Below are positions 32,978 to 43,299 of a stretch of 64,000 bases of DNA, piece by piece. The translations under genes and the position numbers were made by a program. The notes beneath the pieces were generated by a model, which was given only the letters and a program-made list of their open reading frames with translations, ran no database searches and was not told the DNA's origin. The stretch lies in assembly GCA_037039685.1 (NCBI GenBank), contig JAWNGF010000007.1, positions 1,674,001-1,738,000 on the forward strand, in the 5' to 3' direction. Source of the stretch: Ceratobasidium sp. AG-K. Lineage: Eukaryota; Basidiomycota; Agaricomycetes; Cantharellales; Ceratobasidiaceae. The first letter of the stretch is position 1, and each line of letters opens with the position of its first letter.

Positions 32978-34972
32978 TTAGAGGGAGACCCCTTCTTTTC
33001 CCGAGTCTTCTACCATTGTTGCCTCCCTTCCTTTAACGCTAGGTTCGGTCGTTATCCATTCCTTGGACGGGCACTTGAATGAGCGGTGTCCTTCTTGTCC
33101 GCACTTTAGGCAGCGGTTGGTTGCTATCCTTGCCTTGTATACTTCGTCGGGTAGTCGTTTTGTAGAGGATTGTCCGCTAGCGGTTGGTTGGGTTGCCTTC
33201 TTCCCTGTAGAGCCTTTGATTTGTTGCAATTTCTGGTCAATAGAGATTGCAATTGAGATCCATCGGTCAAGGGACAGTTCTTGCTCCGTTCCGTCTTCGT
33301 TAATCAGGGTCAATTCAAATCGAGCTAGTTCGGTCTTTACTTCAGGCTTCAGTCCTTCCTTGAATTAGTTGATCAGTGCTTCCTGTCCCCAGTTGACGTC
33401 GACCAGAAGGTATCGGAATTCCAAAGCGTAGTTTGCTACCGAGTTGTTCTGTTTGCATTTACGAATGTCCGATTCGGCTTTGGCCTTTTTGTTAGGGTCG
33501 CTGAACTGTTCCATGAAGTGTGCCTTGAAGCTTTCCCATGAGGCGAGATTTTGGTTGATTCCTCCTTGGTTAAGCGATCGTAAGAGTACTTGTGCCCAGT
33601 GAGTGGCGGCTTTGTTCTCTGATTTGAAGTTTGCTAGAGCTTTGCGGATTCTTTCTTCGCTGGAAGTGTATTGATCGCCTAGACGTACAAAGTAGCTCTC
33701 CATTTGTGTGATGAACATTTCGGCACCTTCTCCTTTCTTTCCATCGAAGGCTTCTGGGCGAGTTACTTTGGGACGATGTGAACTGCTACCGATGTTTGGG
33801 TTTTCAGTTAGTCGTTGAATCCTTAACTCTAATTCATCGATCCTGGTAGATTCTGCATCTGGATGTGGTGGAGAATTTGATTGCCTGGAAGGGATCCCGT
33901 GCAGGGATGCTTCGTCCATCTCTTCTCGCATGTTGTTGATGGTTTCTTGAACTTCCATGATTTTGGTAGTGAAGGAGGCTCCTTCCTGTCGTAAGGATTC
34001 TAGTCCTTGTGTTACTGCCTCGTTCCACTCGAGTTGTCCTTGCCTGGTGGTGTTGAGTTCTTCACGTACATTGTTCACTAGTCCTTGGGTGTTGGTAACC
34101 TCATTTCAAAGACGGGTTACGTCTTGTCCGACTAGGAAGGAATTGTGTTCACCGTTTCTTGCCGCAGTTAGGATGTCCGTCAGGGTGCCTTGTAGGTTGT
34201 TAATGGAGTCGTTAAAGATTTGCTGGTTGTTTGCGAGGATTTGTGTGGCTTGTTCTAGGCCACTAAGCCTCCGATCCATAGCAACCCTCATTCCATCTAT
34301 GACCCTAATGGTAGCGTTGTGTCTTCCTTCCAGGAGGTCGTTTAAATCGTCTAGATTGCTAATTACAGTATTGTTGCTGGAGCTGGAACTTGAGCTTCCT
34401 GGACCAGCGGTCCTTTGTTGTACCTGGGCCGATTGCCCGGAGTAGCCTTGTGGGATATAGGGTGGTGCCGGAATCACTGGTGTAACCGGTTGCGAGGCTA
34501 TTGGAATTGCTCCTACATTGGTGATGGTTCCTCCGATTTGAGGGATTGTGGGAACATTGGGAATATGTGGTGTAGGAGGAGGTCTAATGGGAACAAGTGA
34601 CACGCCCCCATGAGCTTCGGGTTGGGGAGAGAAGAACTGTCTCCTAGATCCTAGTGGCCACAATGGGCGTGATGGCCCTGGACTTCCAGTTGAGATGCGG
34701 ATTACAGCTGGAGTGGGGTCATTTGTAAGATCCCCTGGTTCTCTACCCGTGATAGTGGGATCTTCTTCTTGTACCATTGTCATGTCGGTACTGCCGAAAG
34801 CTCCCGGCATTGATGTTTGACTTTGGGAACGTGATCGGACTGGTCCTCCCGCTTGAGCTTGTGCAATATCTTGTTCGTTTAGTGATCCTGTGGGCCTTGC
34901 TGCCCGACTGGGTCCTCTTCTTGCTGATATGGTGGATGAGGGGCGTGACCCTCCGTCCTCTTGAATAGACAT
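32978..34972 (-). pseudogene. gag of B, two nonsense mutations
   Basis: Collinear with the 666-aa gag of A and A' but interrupted by TGA at 34106-34108 (CGA in A) and TAA at 33365-33367 (CAA in A). Both are single C-to-T changes. The CCHC knuckle CLKCGQEGHRSFKC and the GGGAAAA heptamer (32996-33002) are kept. The start at 34972 is the ATG shared with A. Confidence 0.9.
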
Positions 34973-35002
34973 ATTTGTATGTTTGTTAAGCTTGTTTTGT
35001 AA

Positions 35003-35457
35003 TGTCGTAAGCTTCTTCTTGGTGGCTATGAGACAAGCCGCGATGGTGAGTGGACGGCACTAAGACCTAAGTGACCTCTTGAACCGCAACACACTTAAGT
35101 GTCTGTAGGCTCTTGAGGGTAGGGGTGGTTTAAAGTGTCACTCAAAGGGGATGTTCGACGAGACAAAACAAGCTGGGGTTACCAGGCTTGTTGGTCCTCT
35201 ATATATATTCAAGAGGTGGCCGAGTCATACAAGGCGCAGCCACATGAGTCACAGCAGTCAACCAGTCAGGAGTGTCCAAGTGAGTCATGCTGTATGAACA
35301 GACATGACTCGTACAAAGCACAGCCGCGTTACACAATGTAACAGAAAAACCACAAGAAGGTGGCAACGCGGCAAACAGAAACGGAAACGTAACAAAGAGA
35401 GAGAGACAGGCGGGCGAGACAACGGGCAAGTCCGATGGAGTGAGCTAGCTCACAACA
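35003..35457 (-). repeat. 5' LTR of B (455 bp)
   Basis: Same ends as the other B LTR. The internal sequence next to it (TTACAAAACAAGCTTAAC on the minus strand) is the primer-binding region, complementary to AGCTTGTTTTGT inside the LTR. Confidence 0.93.
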
Positions 35458-36546
35458 TTTGAAGGATACAAGTACCCAGAATCTGATGAAGAAAGTATCA
35501 GGACAGGAGAAGTGGGGTCTGGAGGATCAACAAGGACAATTAGGCGAAACAGACAAACCCCTGCAAAAGAAGACAAAGAAGAAGGGAAGAAGCCCAACAT
35601 GACTTGCAGCAAACATTTTAGCATCTACATGGATATAGCAGATGATATCATAGAAAGCAAGGATTGATTGACAATTGTCAAAAAAACCAGAAGCATACAA
35701 TGGAAAGAGAGGGACAGAAGCCGATCAATTCATCACATTGATGGAAACATACTTCAACATCCATGGGAAGATCTTCAATTACAATCAGAAGAAGATTACT
35801 ACATTCCTCAGCAACATGGAACACAAGGAAGCAAAGCATGGGCATTCAATGATCTTGAAAGAATCAACAAAAACCCTGCCTATACTAGTGACACCAATGC
35901 AATTTACTCCTGGTCAAACATGAAGCAAGACTTCCTCCTCAACTTTAGCAATCCAATGGCAAAGGGATGGGCCTCCAGGAAGCTCATTACAATCCAGATG
36001 AAGGGTCCTATCGACAATGCTCTCACTTCCTACATTGCAGAGTTCAGAAGCCATAAGGCACTTACCAATATTGGAGATGCAGTATACAAAGAAACCTTCA
36101 AACAAGGACTAGCCCCAGAATTACTAGCAGAACTAGACGCCCTATCCCTGATGAGCAACAACATGGGAAACCTCAACTTTGAAGGACTTGTAACAGCAAC
36201 CATTGAAGTGGACCAAATGCTCAAAGCAAAACAAGGGTACAGATCCACATACATCAGAGGATATGGGGGTCAAGGAAGCAATCAAACTGGACAAGGCAAT
36301 AAAGGGCAAACAAGTCAAAGTGGTAGAACTCAAGGTGAGAAACCAAAATTAGTCCCTGAAGAAACCCAGAAGTGTTGTTGTCAAGAGGGAGCCTGCATTA
36401 AGTGTGGGTCAAAGGACCACTTTGTACAACAATGCAGGAATGGATGGAAAGACCAATACATTCCATCTACCAAAGGGAAGGAGAAGGCCAAGGCAGGAGA
36501 CCTGCAACAAACTAGCAACAGCAAAAAGGCATCAGGAAAAGCCTAG
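35458..36546 (+). pseudogene. gag of C, C-terminal part
   Basis: Continues the C gag after the B insertion: EGYKYPESDEES, a stop near 35667, then the gag core (FLLNFSNPMAKGWASRK, EFRSHKALTNIG) and the knuckle CIKCGSKDHFVQQC. The end reads TCA GGA AAA GCC TAG, so the frameshift heptamer has lost its first G (AGGAAAA at 36534-36540), consistent with TCG to TCA. Confidence 0.82.
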
Positions 36547-38811
36547 GCTGCTCTGTCTCCATGTCAGATGCTACCCAGAGACCCTTGATCTCAAGGAAAC
36601 AAATGTACTATAGAGCCACAAATGAATCACCACTTGTCTCAACTCAGATCAAGGCAATCATGGATGCCACACCCACACTTATTGATTCCAGATCAACAAA
36701 GAACTTTATCAATATTACCTTATGCAAAAAAACTCCATTCCCCTTATTGAATTACCTAAAGCAATAGAAGTCATAGGAATCAATGGAAAAAAGTTACCAT
36801 TAGTTGTTTGGTACAAGGTCCATCTCACCTTTGAAGTCTTGGGGAAAAACTTTATACAACAATGCCCTGCCATGCCAACTGGAGTATAGCCTCTAATTCT
36901 AGGAATGACATGGTTATCAGAAGCCAATCCTGAAATAAACTGGGAAACAAAGGAAATTACATGGCAAAAGGAACCCATCATGGCAAAAGCAGTGCATCTG
37001 ACAGAAATACCCCAAGAATTCCAAGATTTCAAGAAGGTATTCAGTGAGGAACTTTTCAAGGAATTGCCACCCCACAGGGAATGGGATTGCAAAATCAATT
37101 TCAGGCCAGATACAGAACTACCTAAACCAGCACAAACTTACCTGCTTTCTCCAATGGAAACACAGGTCTTGAGGAAGCACTTAGAGGAGGAACTAGCACC
37201 AGGCAAGATTGTACCAAGCAAATCACTCATTGCATCACCAAGTTTCTTTGTTAAAAAGCACCAAGATGAGAATGCAGAACCAATGACACCAGAGGAACTT
37301 TTGCAATTGGTAGTTGACCTCAGAGGAGTCAATAAAGTCACTGTACCTGATTAATTCCCACTACCTACCACAACAGGAGGACCTTCTGGGGAAACTAAAA
37401 GAGGCCAAGATTTTCTTGAAGTTGGACTTAAGGAGAGGTTTCACTAACATCCAAATCAAGGAAAGCAACCAATGGAAAACAGTGTTCAGAACCAAGGAAG
37501 GACACTATGAATACAGGGCTATGCCAGTTGGACTCATGAACGCGCCAGCAATCTTCCAGAGGATGATGGACAAAACCTTCCATGACACAAAGGACATTTT
37601 GGTTGTGATCTACATTGATGACATCCTCATCTTCTCAAAGGACCGGAACAGCACCTAAAAGATGTCTGGGAGGTACTACAGCAATTAGAAGAAAACAACC
37701 TCTTCCTGAAGATCACAGAATGCAAATTCTTTATCACCACAGTAACCTTTGTCAGCATTGTCATCACACCTGAAGGAATTTTCATGGAGAAGGAGAATTT
37801 CAAGGCTATCTTGGAATGGCATATTCCAAAAACAGTCAAGCAGGTTCAAGCCTTCTTAGGCTTTGCAAACTTCTATTGACAATTTGTTAGGAACTTCAGC
37901 AGTATTGTTAAACCATTAACCAAACTCACAAGGAAGGATCAAAAGTGGGAATGGGGAGTGGAACAACAACAAGCCTTTGATGAACTCAAATTAGCAGTAA
38001 TCAAGGATCCAGTATTGGCACCTCCCAACCCCACTAAACCCTACTTTCTAGAAACAAATGCATCAGGGGTTGCAATGGGGATGATTCTTTCACAGTGACA
38101 GGACAATGGCTATCTACACCCAATTGGATTCCTATCACAGAGTTTCACTGCACCACAAATGAGCTACAATACATATGACAAGGAACTTCTAACTATCATC
38201 ACTGCCCTGAAGCATTGGAGATTACATCTAGAAGGAACAAGAGAACCAGTCACAGTATATTTGGATCATAGGAACTTAACTTACTGGCAAACAGCAAAAA
38301 CTTTCAACTGATAGCACAACCGATGGTACCAAGAGCTTGCATCCCTCAACTTTGAATACACTACTGACCTGGAAAGTTGTCTAGCAAGCCAGACCTCTTG
38401 TCTAGACAATCAGAACATCAGGACATACCAAACACAGAACAGATCATGATACACCAAGAAAGGTTCAAAGGATTTTCTGCAGGATTAGGAAGGGACATTA
38501 TTGCCAAAATCACAGAAGCCCAGGAAGAGGATGAGTCACTCAGCACACTAATCCTAGCAGTCAGGGATTGAGAAAACCGTCCCCCTAGCGTCAAGAAGCA
38601 GTTCAAGGACTAGAAAATGATGGAAGGACTTCTGGGGTACAAAGGGGCAATCTATGTTCCAGAAGACAAGGATCTACAACTGGAATTACTGCAACAATGC
38701 CGTGATTTGCCAACTGCAGGCCATCAAGGACAGGCAAGAACCCTGGAACTTCTTTCAAGACAATACTACTGGCCAGTAATGAAAGCAACTGTAAACAGAT
38801 ATGTGGACTCC
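36541..38811 (+). pseudogene. pol of C, heavily mutated
   Basis: In the -1 frame after gag. Protease has TLIDSRSTKNF (Asp kept, Gly changed). RT has VIYIDDILIFSKD with intact YIDD near 37610. Frame breaks follow near 37360 and 37645. TGA codons interrupt FY-QF (37879), LS-QDNG (38096) and FN (38308). The integrase zinc-binding part is recognisable (GHQGQARTLELLSRQYYW) up to NRYVDSC, where the M LTR begins. Confidence 0.83.
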
Positions 38812-39743
38812 TGTTATGGTTGCTATCTTTTCAACTCCTCCAAGCTTAAGAGGATTGGATGAGGTGGAAGGGATCAAGGTAGCTGAGTAACAAGTGGTGG
38901 AGTTTGTAGTAATCTATTGTATACTATGTACTAAGCAAGGGAAAGTAAATGTAACCAAGAATGCAGAAGGATGTTATGCAACTACAAGTATTCCCTGTGT
39001 TCCAGCACACAGTGCAACTAAACCAAAGGCACACACTTTAGATAGCTAACAAGCTAGATACAGTGTGCTGCAAGCAGTGTTGACTTAAGACCAAAGGTTT
39101 GGTGGACCTTGCTCACACGCTGCTATGAGAGTGGGCTACCTGGTAGAGAATTGGGACTGACCTCACTAACTAGTGAGTGGCGTTAAAGGTCAGACCTCCT
39201 TAGGTGCAACAATTGCTTGTTAGCACAAGTATAAGAGTGAGGCAAATGGAATAGATTGAGCTATGAGCTAGAGACAGCAGGCAGTACTTGAGTACAGTAG
39301 TAAAGGTAGGTAAAGAGGGATAAAAGGTAAGATTATAAGGGATGTGTTCAGTGGCCTCAGAGGCTGGGCTTATATACATGAGAACAAGGCTATACATGAT
39401 ACTGCAGACTGGGGGCACAGTGACTGTGCTTACTGTGGACTGTGGGCACAGTTGCTGTGCATTACTGTGCATGAGAACTGGAGGTGAACTATGCATTGCT
39501 GTGTAACTGTGGGCACAGTCAACTTTGCATTACTGTGCAAAGGTCTAGGCCTGACTGTGGGCACAGTATAGACTATGCAATGGCATGTCTGGTGGCTAAC
39601 CACACTGTTAGGAGGGGCAGGCAGAGGTGATGTGGATATGTGAGGTGCATATATAGTGCATATATACTCAGCAAGCCTAAGGCACGCTAAGTCCATAGTC
39701 AGCGCTTAGTTCTGTTGGTGCATATAGTATGTGATCTGTCACA
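38812..39743 (-). repeat. Long LTR of M (932 bp) with internal palindromic repeats
   Basis: Read on the minus strand it starts TGTGACAGATC and ends CCATAACA, with TATATAAGCCC as the likely TATA box near 39368-39375. It contains three exact copies of the palindrome ACTGTGGGCACAGT (39439-39452, 39506-39519, 39554-39567) and a variant near 39407. The boundary with the pol of C is sharp after ATGTGGACTCC. Confidence 0.7.
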
Positions 39744-40173
39744 TAGCCCCCTGAGCATTGACTAGGGATGAGTCTAAGCCATGCTTGCTTCTTAAGTGCC
39801 ACTTTGGGCAGTCACTTAAAGGGTGGGTATGGAGCAGGACACTGGATGTGCGTTATTGACATTCTAACTAAGCAGGCTAATTACAGGTATGTAACTAGTT
39901 ATACAGCATAGCTAGCTGGTTAGGGGCGCCCCAGGCACAGCTATCTCTCACCTCCAAGTCCCTATAGATGCCCCAGCCCTCCCTTCCTGTGCAGACAGCA
40001 GGGTCGCACCAGCCACAGTCCTGGTAGTGCCACCAGGCTATGAGTCCACCAGCCCAGTTGTTGAGGTCAGCTCCTGTGGTGTCCAGGTACCCCCAGAAGG
40101 CATCTGTGGATAGGAGGGTTAGCCAGTTACTGAGTGAGAAAGCAACTGTGCTTACCCCTAGCTTCCTTAATGG

Positions 40174-40589
40174 TGTCATGAGCTGACTAAGCTCAGACAT
40201 TTTATTCTGATTTTATATCTTTTTTTCCGAACACTTTCCTTTTATGGTACAAATGTCCTCTGGCGCTTAACTTGTATCATGTGATGTATTTGTCTTTCCA
40301 TTTGATATTGGTGATGCTTCCGGAACTTCCAGAATGTCGAGTCATACCTCTTATCTCACTTATCATCGGTTGTACTCGGCTTTCCCACACTGATAGATGA
40401 TGACGTGGCATTGATCCCTCATGTATATAAACCCAGAGGTCAAGCCGGTTAAACGACAAGGCTTGACCTCCTCTCCACTAGGACTTGCTCAATCAAATCC
40501 TCTAACTATCACTATTCCTTGGGTTCTAAGACTTGTCTAAGTCGAACCCCTTAACCTTTATATATACCTAATTTACCCAAGTCGGGACA
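40174..40589 (+). repeat. 5' LTR of G (416 bp)
   Basis: TGTCATGAGC to GTCGGGACA. The promoter TATATAA box lies at 40424-40430. The predicted transcript start is near 40458, where AAGGCTTGACCT (40458-40469) is a perfect complement of AGGTCAAGCCTT at 40592-40603. Confidence 0.95.
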
Positions 40590-40591
40590 TT

Positions 40592-40603
40592 AGGTCAAGC
40601 CTT
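40592..40603 (+). promoter_or_regulatory. Primer-binding site of G, self-priming type
   Basis: AGGTCAAGCCTT, 2 nt after the LTR, is perfectly complementary over 12 nt to 40458-40469, which lies 34 bp after the TATA box. This matches the Tf1 mechanism, in which the 5' end of the mRNA itself primes reverse transcription. It is an inference from sequence; use of a tRNA primer is not excluded. Confidence 0.75.
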
Positions 40604-41074
40604 AAAAAAGCATCAGCCTCAAAGCTCCTGCTTTTTCCACCAAGTAGATAGAACGTACACGGGAAAACGGGCATAGTACAACGGACGAAGAGCTATACTT
40701 GATATAGACCAGTAGTCCCACGTCGCTATACGCTGTCAGTGAACCCAATCGTTATCCTCTTTCGGGTCATAGCGGCTTTAGTCAGCTAAATACACCCTCA
40801 CTCTGTTATACACTGTTGCTATCACGCCCGCCCAAGGCTGTTGATAACTGATAAGATCAGATAAGGAGTATATAAAGCAAAAGCTTAGCATCTAGCACCC
40901 TTCACATCCAAATCAACATCTCGAGGAAGCCAGATCCTCTCAAGCGAAACTGGAAAGTGGTCGGAGCACCACCCAAGTTAACACTCTTATCCATCAAGAA
41001 CCACATCAACCCGTCGTTTCCATCAGTACGCACTAAAAAGGAACTAATTAGTAACTAACTAATTAACCTTAAAA

Positions 41075-41886
41075 GTGTTCCCCGCATTTTTTAGCCTCTG
41101 CGAAGCAGTCTTTAGACTAAAGGACTTCGTACTTAATCTAGACACCAAAGTCGACGAATTAAACAGTCGAATCGAAGTGCTAGAAGAAGATCAAGTTGAA
41201 CAAGCAGAGGATCTAAGGGTTGAACGTACCAGAAACGACGAAAACCACAATCAACTCGAGGCCGATTATCAATCCCTCCATTCAAGGCTCGAGTTCATCG
41301 AAATTAACCTCGACAATACAAATAAGCAACAAGCCGATCAAGATTGTGTCCAAAGCATAAATCTAGCAGACACTAATATTGAAGTCGAGCGATTGCAAGA
41401 ACAAACCCGTGTCTTGATTGAAAACTGCAACCAACTTATAAAAATCCAAGAAAAACACACTCGAAAGGTCGAAAATCTCATCAGCAACAACAAACGTCAG
41501 TGGCGTACTATCGAAACCCTTAAAGACAAAATCAAGGGCAAATACTGTCATCAAGCAGCAGAAGTGCGTATTCCTATCAATCAGGATTACCGCCTTCTAA
41601 ATCACCTTAATACTATCGCACCCAACCCTTTCCAGTGGGACCAAGACCTCGACTCACACAGGAACAACACAGGGAACAACTTAGACTAGAGTCCCTAAGA
41701 CTCTTTATTGAAGACGTTCATCGTAACTACATATACGAACAGTACGACGAACTAGGTCAAATCAACGCGTTGTTCCTGGAAGATGAAAATCTTGAATTGA
41801 TATTTTTGAGAAGCTTGCGCATCATTAAAGACAGAAGGGTTCGAAGAAGAATCCGTGATATTTTGTACGGTCTGGGATCCCAATAA
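41075..41886 (+). CDS. Extra coiled-coil ORF upstream of gag (G)
   Basis: Open frame 41075-41689 without an ATG at its start, rich in heptad-like Leu/Ile/Glu/Lys (LDTKVDELNSRIEVLEED) and so probably a long coiled coil. The homologous sequence in D continues in another frame at 41635-41886, ending YGLGSQ. In both copies the switch falls at CAG/TGGGA preceded by pyrimidines, so a short intron is likely (perhaps 41562-41631). A second acceptor-like TTTTTTAG ends at 41094, in line with TTCTTGCAG before the D frame, so the start codon may lie in an upstream exon. The function is unknown; a structural or Gag-accessory role is a guess. Confidence 0.55.
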
Positions 41887-41911
41887 ATCTACCTCTTTTC
41901 CCCACTCCGAT

Positions 41912-43264
41912 ATGTCAAGAGCCCCATCACCTAGTCAAGGGGGATTTACCCAAATCTCAGCAACATCCGGACCCGAGGTAGTTGCACATGCAATCAATGC
42001 CTTAATAGACGAAGTGCAAAAAATTAACGGTCACATTAATGCCTTAAATGGTATCACTTCTACCCTAGAACAGGGAATCGACAATAACATTGCAGATATC
42101 CACGCAATTCAAAATCAAACTGCACAAATTGCACCCCTTCACCAATTAATGAATGCAGTATCTCAGTCACTTGCAAACCTAGGGGCAACACCCTCCACCA
42201 CCGCGTCAACAACCACCCCAGGATATAAACTCAAAATGCATCCCCCAGAAGAATTTTCTGGAGATGTAGATAAATTTGACGAGTTTAAGTCGCAATGTAC
42301 CTTGTACATAAATCATACGTCGCCACAAGCAACCACAGAACAAAAAATCACTTATATCATGGGTTATTGCAAGGGGCCTGCCTATGTATGGATGCAACCT
42401 GGAATTGATGTAGACACAGCAAGAAGGGGAGCAACAAATTGGCTACACAACATGGATGAATTCTGGAACGAAATGCGAGCTAGGTTTGGCGATGTTCACA
42501 AGATCGACCGATATAGACAATTATACAAGAAATTGATCCAGAAGAACTCTGTCCAAGATTATCTACGAGACTTCGTCACTTATTCATCGGTACTCGGGTA
42601 CACTGATCGAGTACTTCGCAATGATTTCTATGATGGTCTTAAGGATGAAATCAAGATGGCCATGGTGTCACAGAACTTTAAACCCCACGAAGTGACAAGG
42701 ACATTCAACCAAGTTCGCGAAAGAGCCCTGGAAATTGACTCCACAATGAATGCTATTAACGCACCAAAGAAGTTGCAAAGCCCACAAACCACCACTTCGA
42801 AACAAAGTACTTCCAAGACAATCACAAGTACTCCAAACGCCTCACTAGGTCAAAGATTCAATGTAAATGACCGAGTCTTTATGTCAAAACCTACAGGAGG
42901 GGTGCAATACGGCAAAATCTCAAGCATTACCCGAAACGCCAAGGGCCGTCCAGTTCCACAGATCTCCTGGGATGATGGGACAAAAGGAAATGTCCCTTTT
43001 GGAGCAATTCAAAGAGACACCCAAACCAGTAACCTCAACGCTCCTACCATCCAAACACCCAAACCGTCCACTCCTGCTAAAGACCCTAACGCAATGGACC
43101 TTGATGGAAAAGGAAAAGGACCAATGATCTGCTTCACCTGCGGCGGTAAGGGACACTCAGCAAGAGTCTGTCCTTCCAAGAACACAGCGTCAGGATTTGA
43201 AGCTCAGATTGAAGAAATCTCTTCAGACATCGAATCGGGAAAAGACGTCACCGAGGCTTATTAA
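41912..43264 (+). CDS. Gag of G
   Basis: Starts at ATG 41912 (MSRAPSPSQGG); the frame is open further upstream but that overlaps the preceding ORF. About 450 aa: an N-terminal helical part, a retrotransposon gag core (YKLKMHPPEEFSGDVDKFDEF through RQLYKKLIQ), a basic segment, and the CCHC knuckle CFTCGGKGHSARVC near the end. It shapes the particle and binds RNA. The heptamer G GGA AAA lies 18 nt before the stop. Confidence 0.92.
   Translation: MSRAPSPSQGGFTQISATSGPEVVAHAINALIDEVQKINGHINALNGITSTLEQGIDNNIADIHAIQNQTAQIAPLHQLMNAVSQSLANLGATPSTTASTTTPGYKLKMHPPEEFSGDVDKFDEFKSQCTLYINHTSPQATTEQKITYIMGYCKGPAYVWMQPGIDVDTARRGATNWLHNMDEFWNEMRARFGDVHKIDRYRQLYKKLIQKNSVQDYLRDFVTYSSVLGYTDRVLRNDFYDGLKDEIKMAMVSQNFKPHEVTRTFNQVRERALEIDSTMNAINAPKKLQSPQTTTSKQSTSKTITSTPNASLGQRFNVNDRVFMSKPTGGVQYGKISSITRNAKGRPVPQISWDDGTKGNVPFGAIQRDTQTSNLNAPTIQTPKPSTPAKDPNAMDLDGKGKGPMICFTCGGKGHSARVCPSKNTASGFEAQIEEISSDIESGKDVTEAY
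43237..43243 (+). promoter_or_regulatory. -1 ribosomal frameshift heptamer G GGA AAA (G)
   Basis: Reads TCG GGA AAA GAC in the gag frame, 18 nt before the gag stop. Pol is in the -1 frame and open across this point. The same heptamer in the same phase occurs at 362-368, 32996-33002, 56724-56730, 50642-50648, 7123-7129 and 8448-8454. The canonical X XXY YYZ form supports programmed slippage. No downstream structure was computed. Confidence 0.7.
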
Positions 43265-43299
43265 GGAGCCAAGTACTCGGTGATATATTAGCTAGTAAT

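Larger units (their letters stand above)
28235..35457 (-). mobile_element. Complete chromovirus B (family 1), 7223 bp, TSD TTTGA
   Basis: Minus-strand element with LTRs 28235-28689 and 35003-35457, both 455 bp and differing at about two positions. TTTGA lies immediately outside both ends (28230-28234 and 35458-35462). The internal order is gag, pol, ORF3. It sits inside the gag of C. Two nonsense changes in gag and a protease Asp-to-Asn change make it non-autonomous, although pol is open throughout. Confidence 0.95.
26953..38811 (+). mobile_element. Decayed chromovirus C (family 3), split by element B
   Basis: Plus-strand element: 5' LTR 26953-27426, leader, gag (27632-28234 and 35458-36546, interrupted by B), and pol from 36541 to 38811, where the LTR of M cuts it inside the integrase. 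No 3' LTR of C is visible. Removing B and one TTTGA copy restores collinearity with element E. Confidence 0.88.

Noticed and set aside
39402..39570. CRISPR-like array because of repeated palindromic 14-mers
   Set aside because: Only three or four copies, irregular spacing, inside a eukaryotic LTR, and no cas genes.
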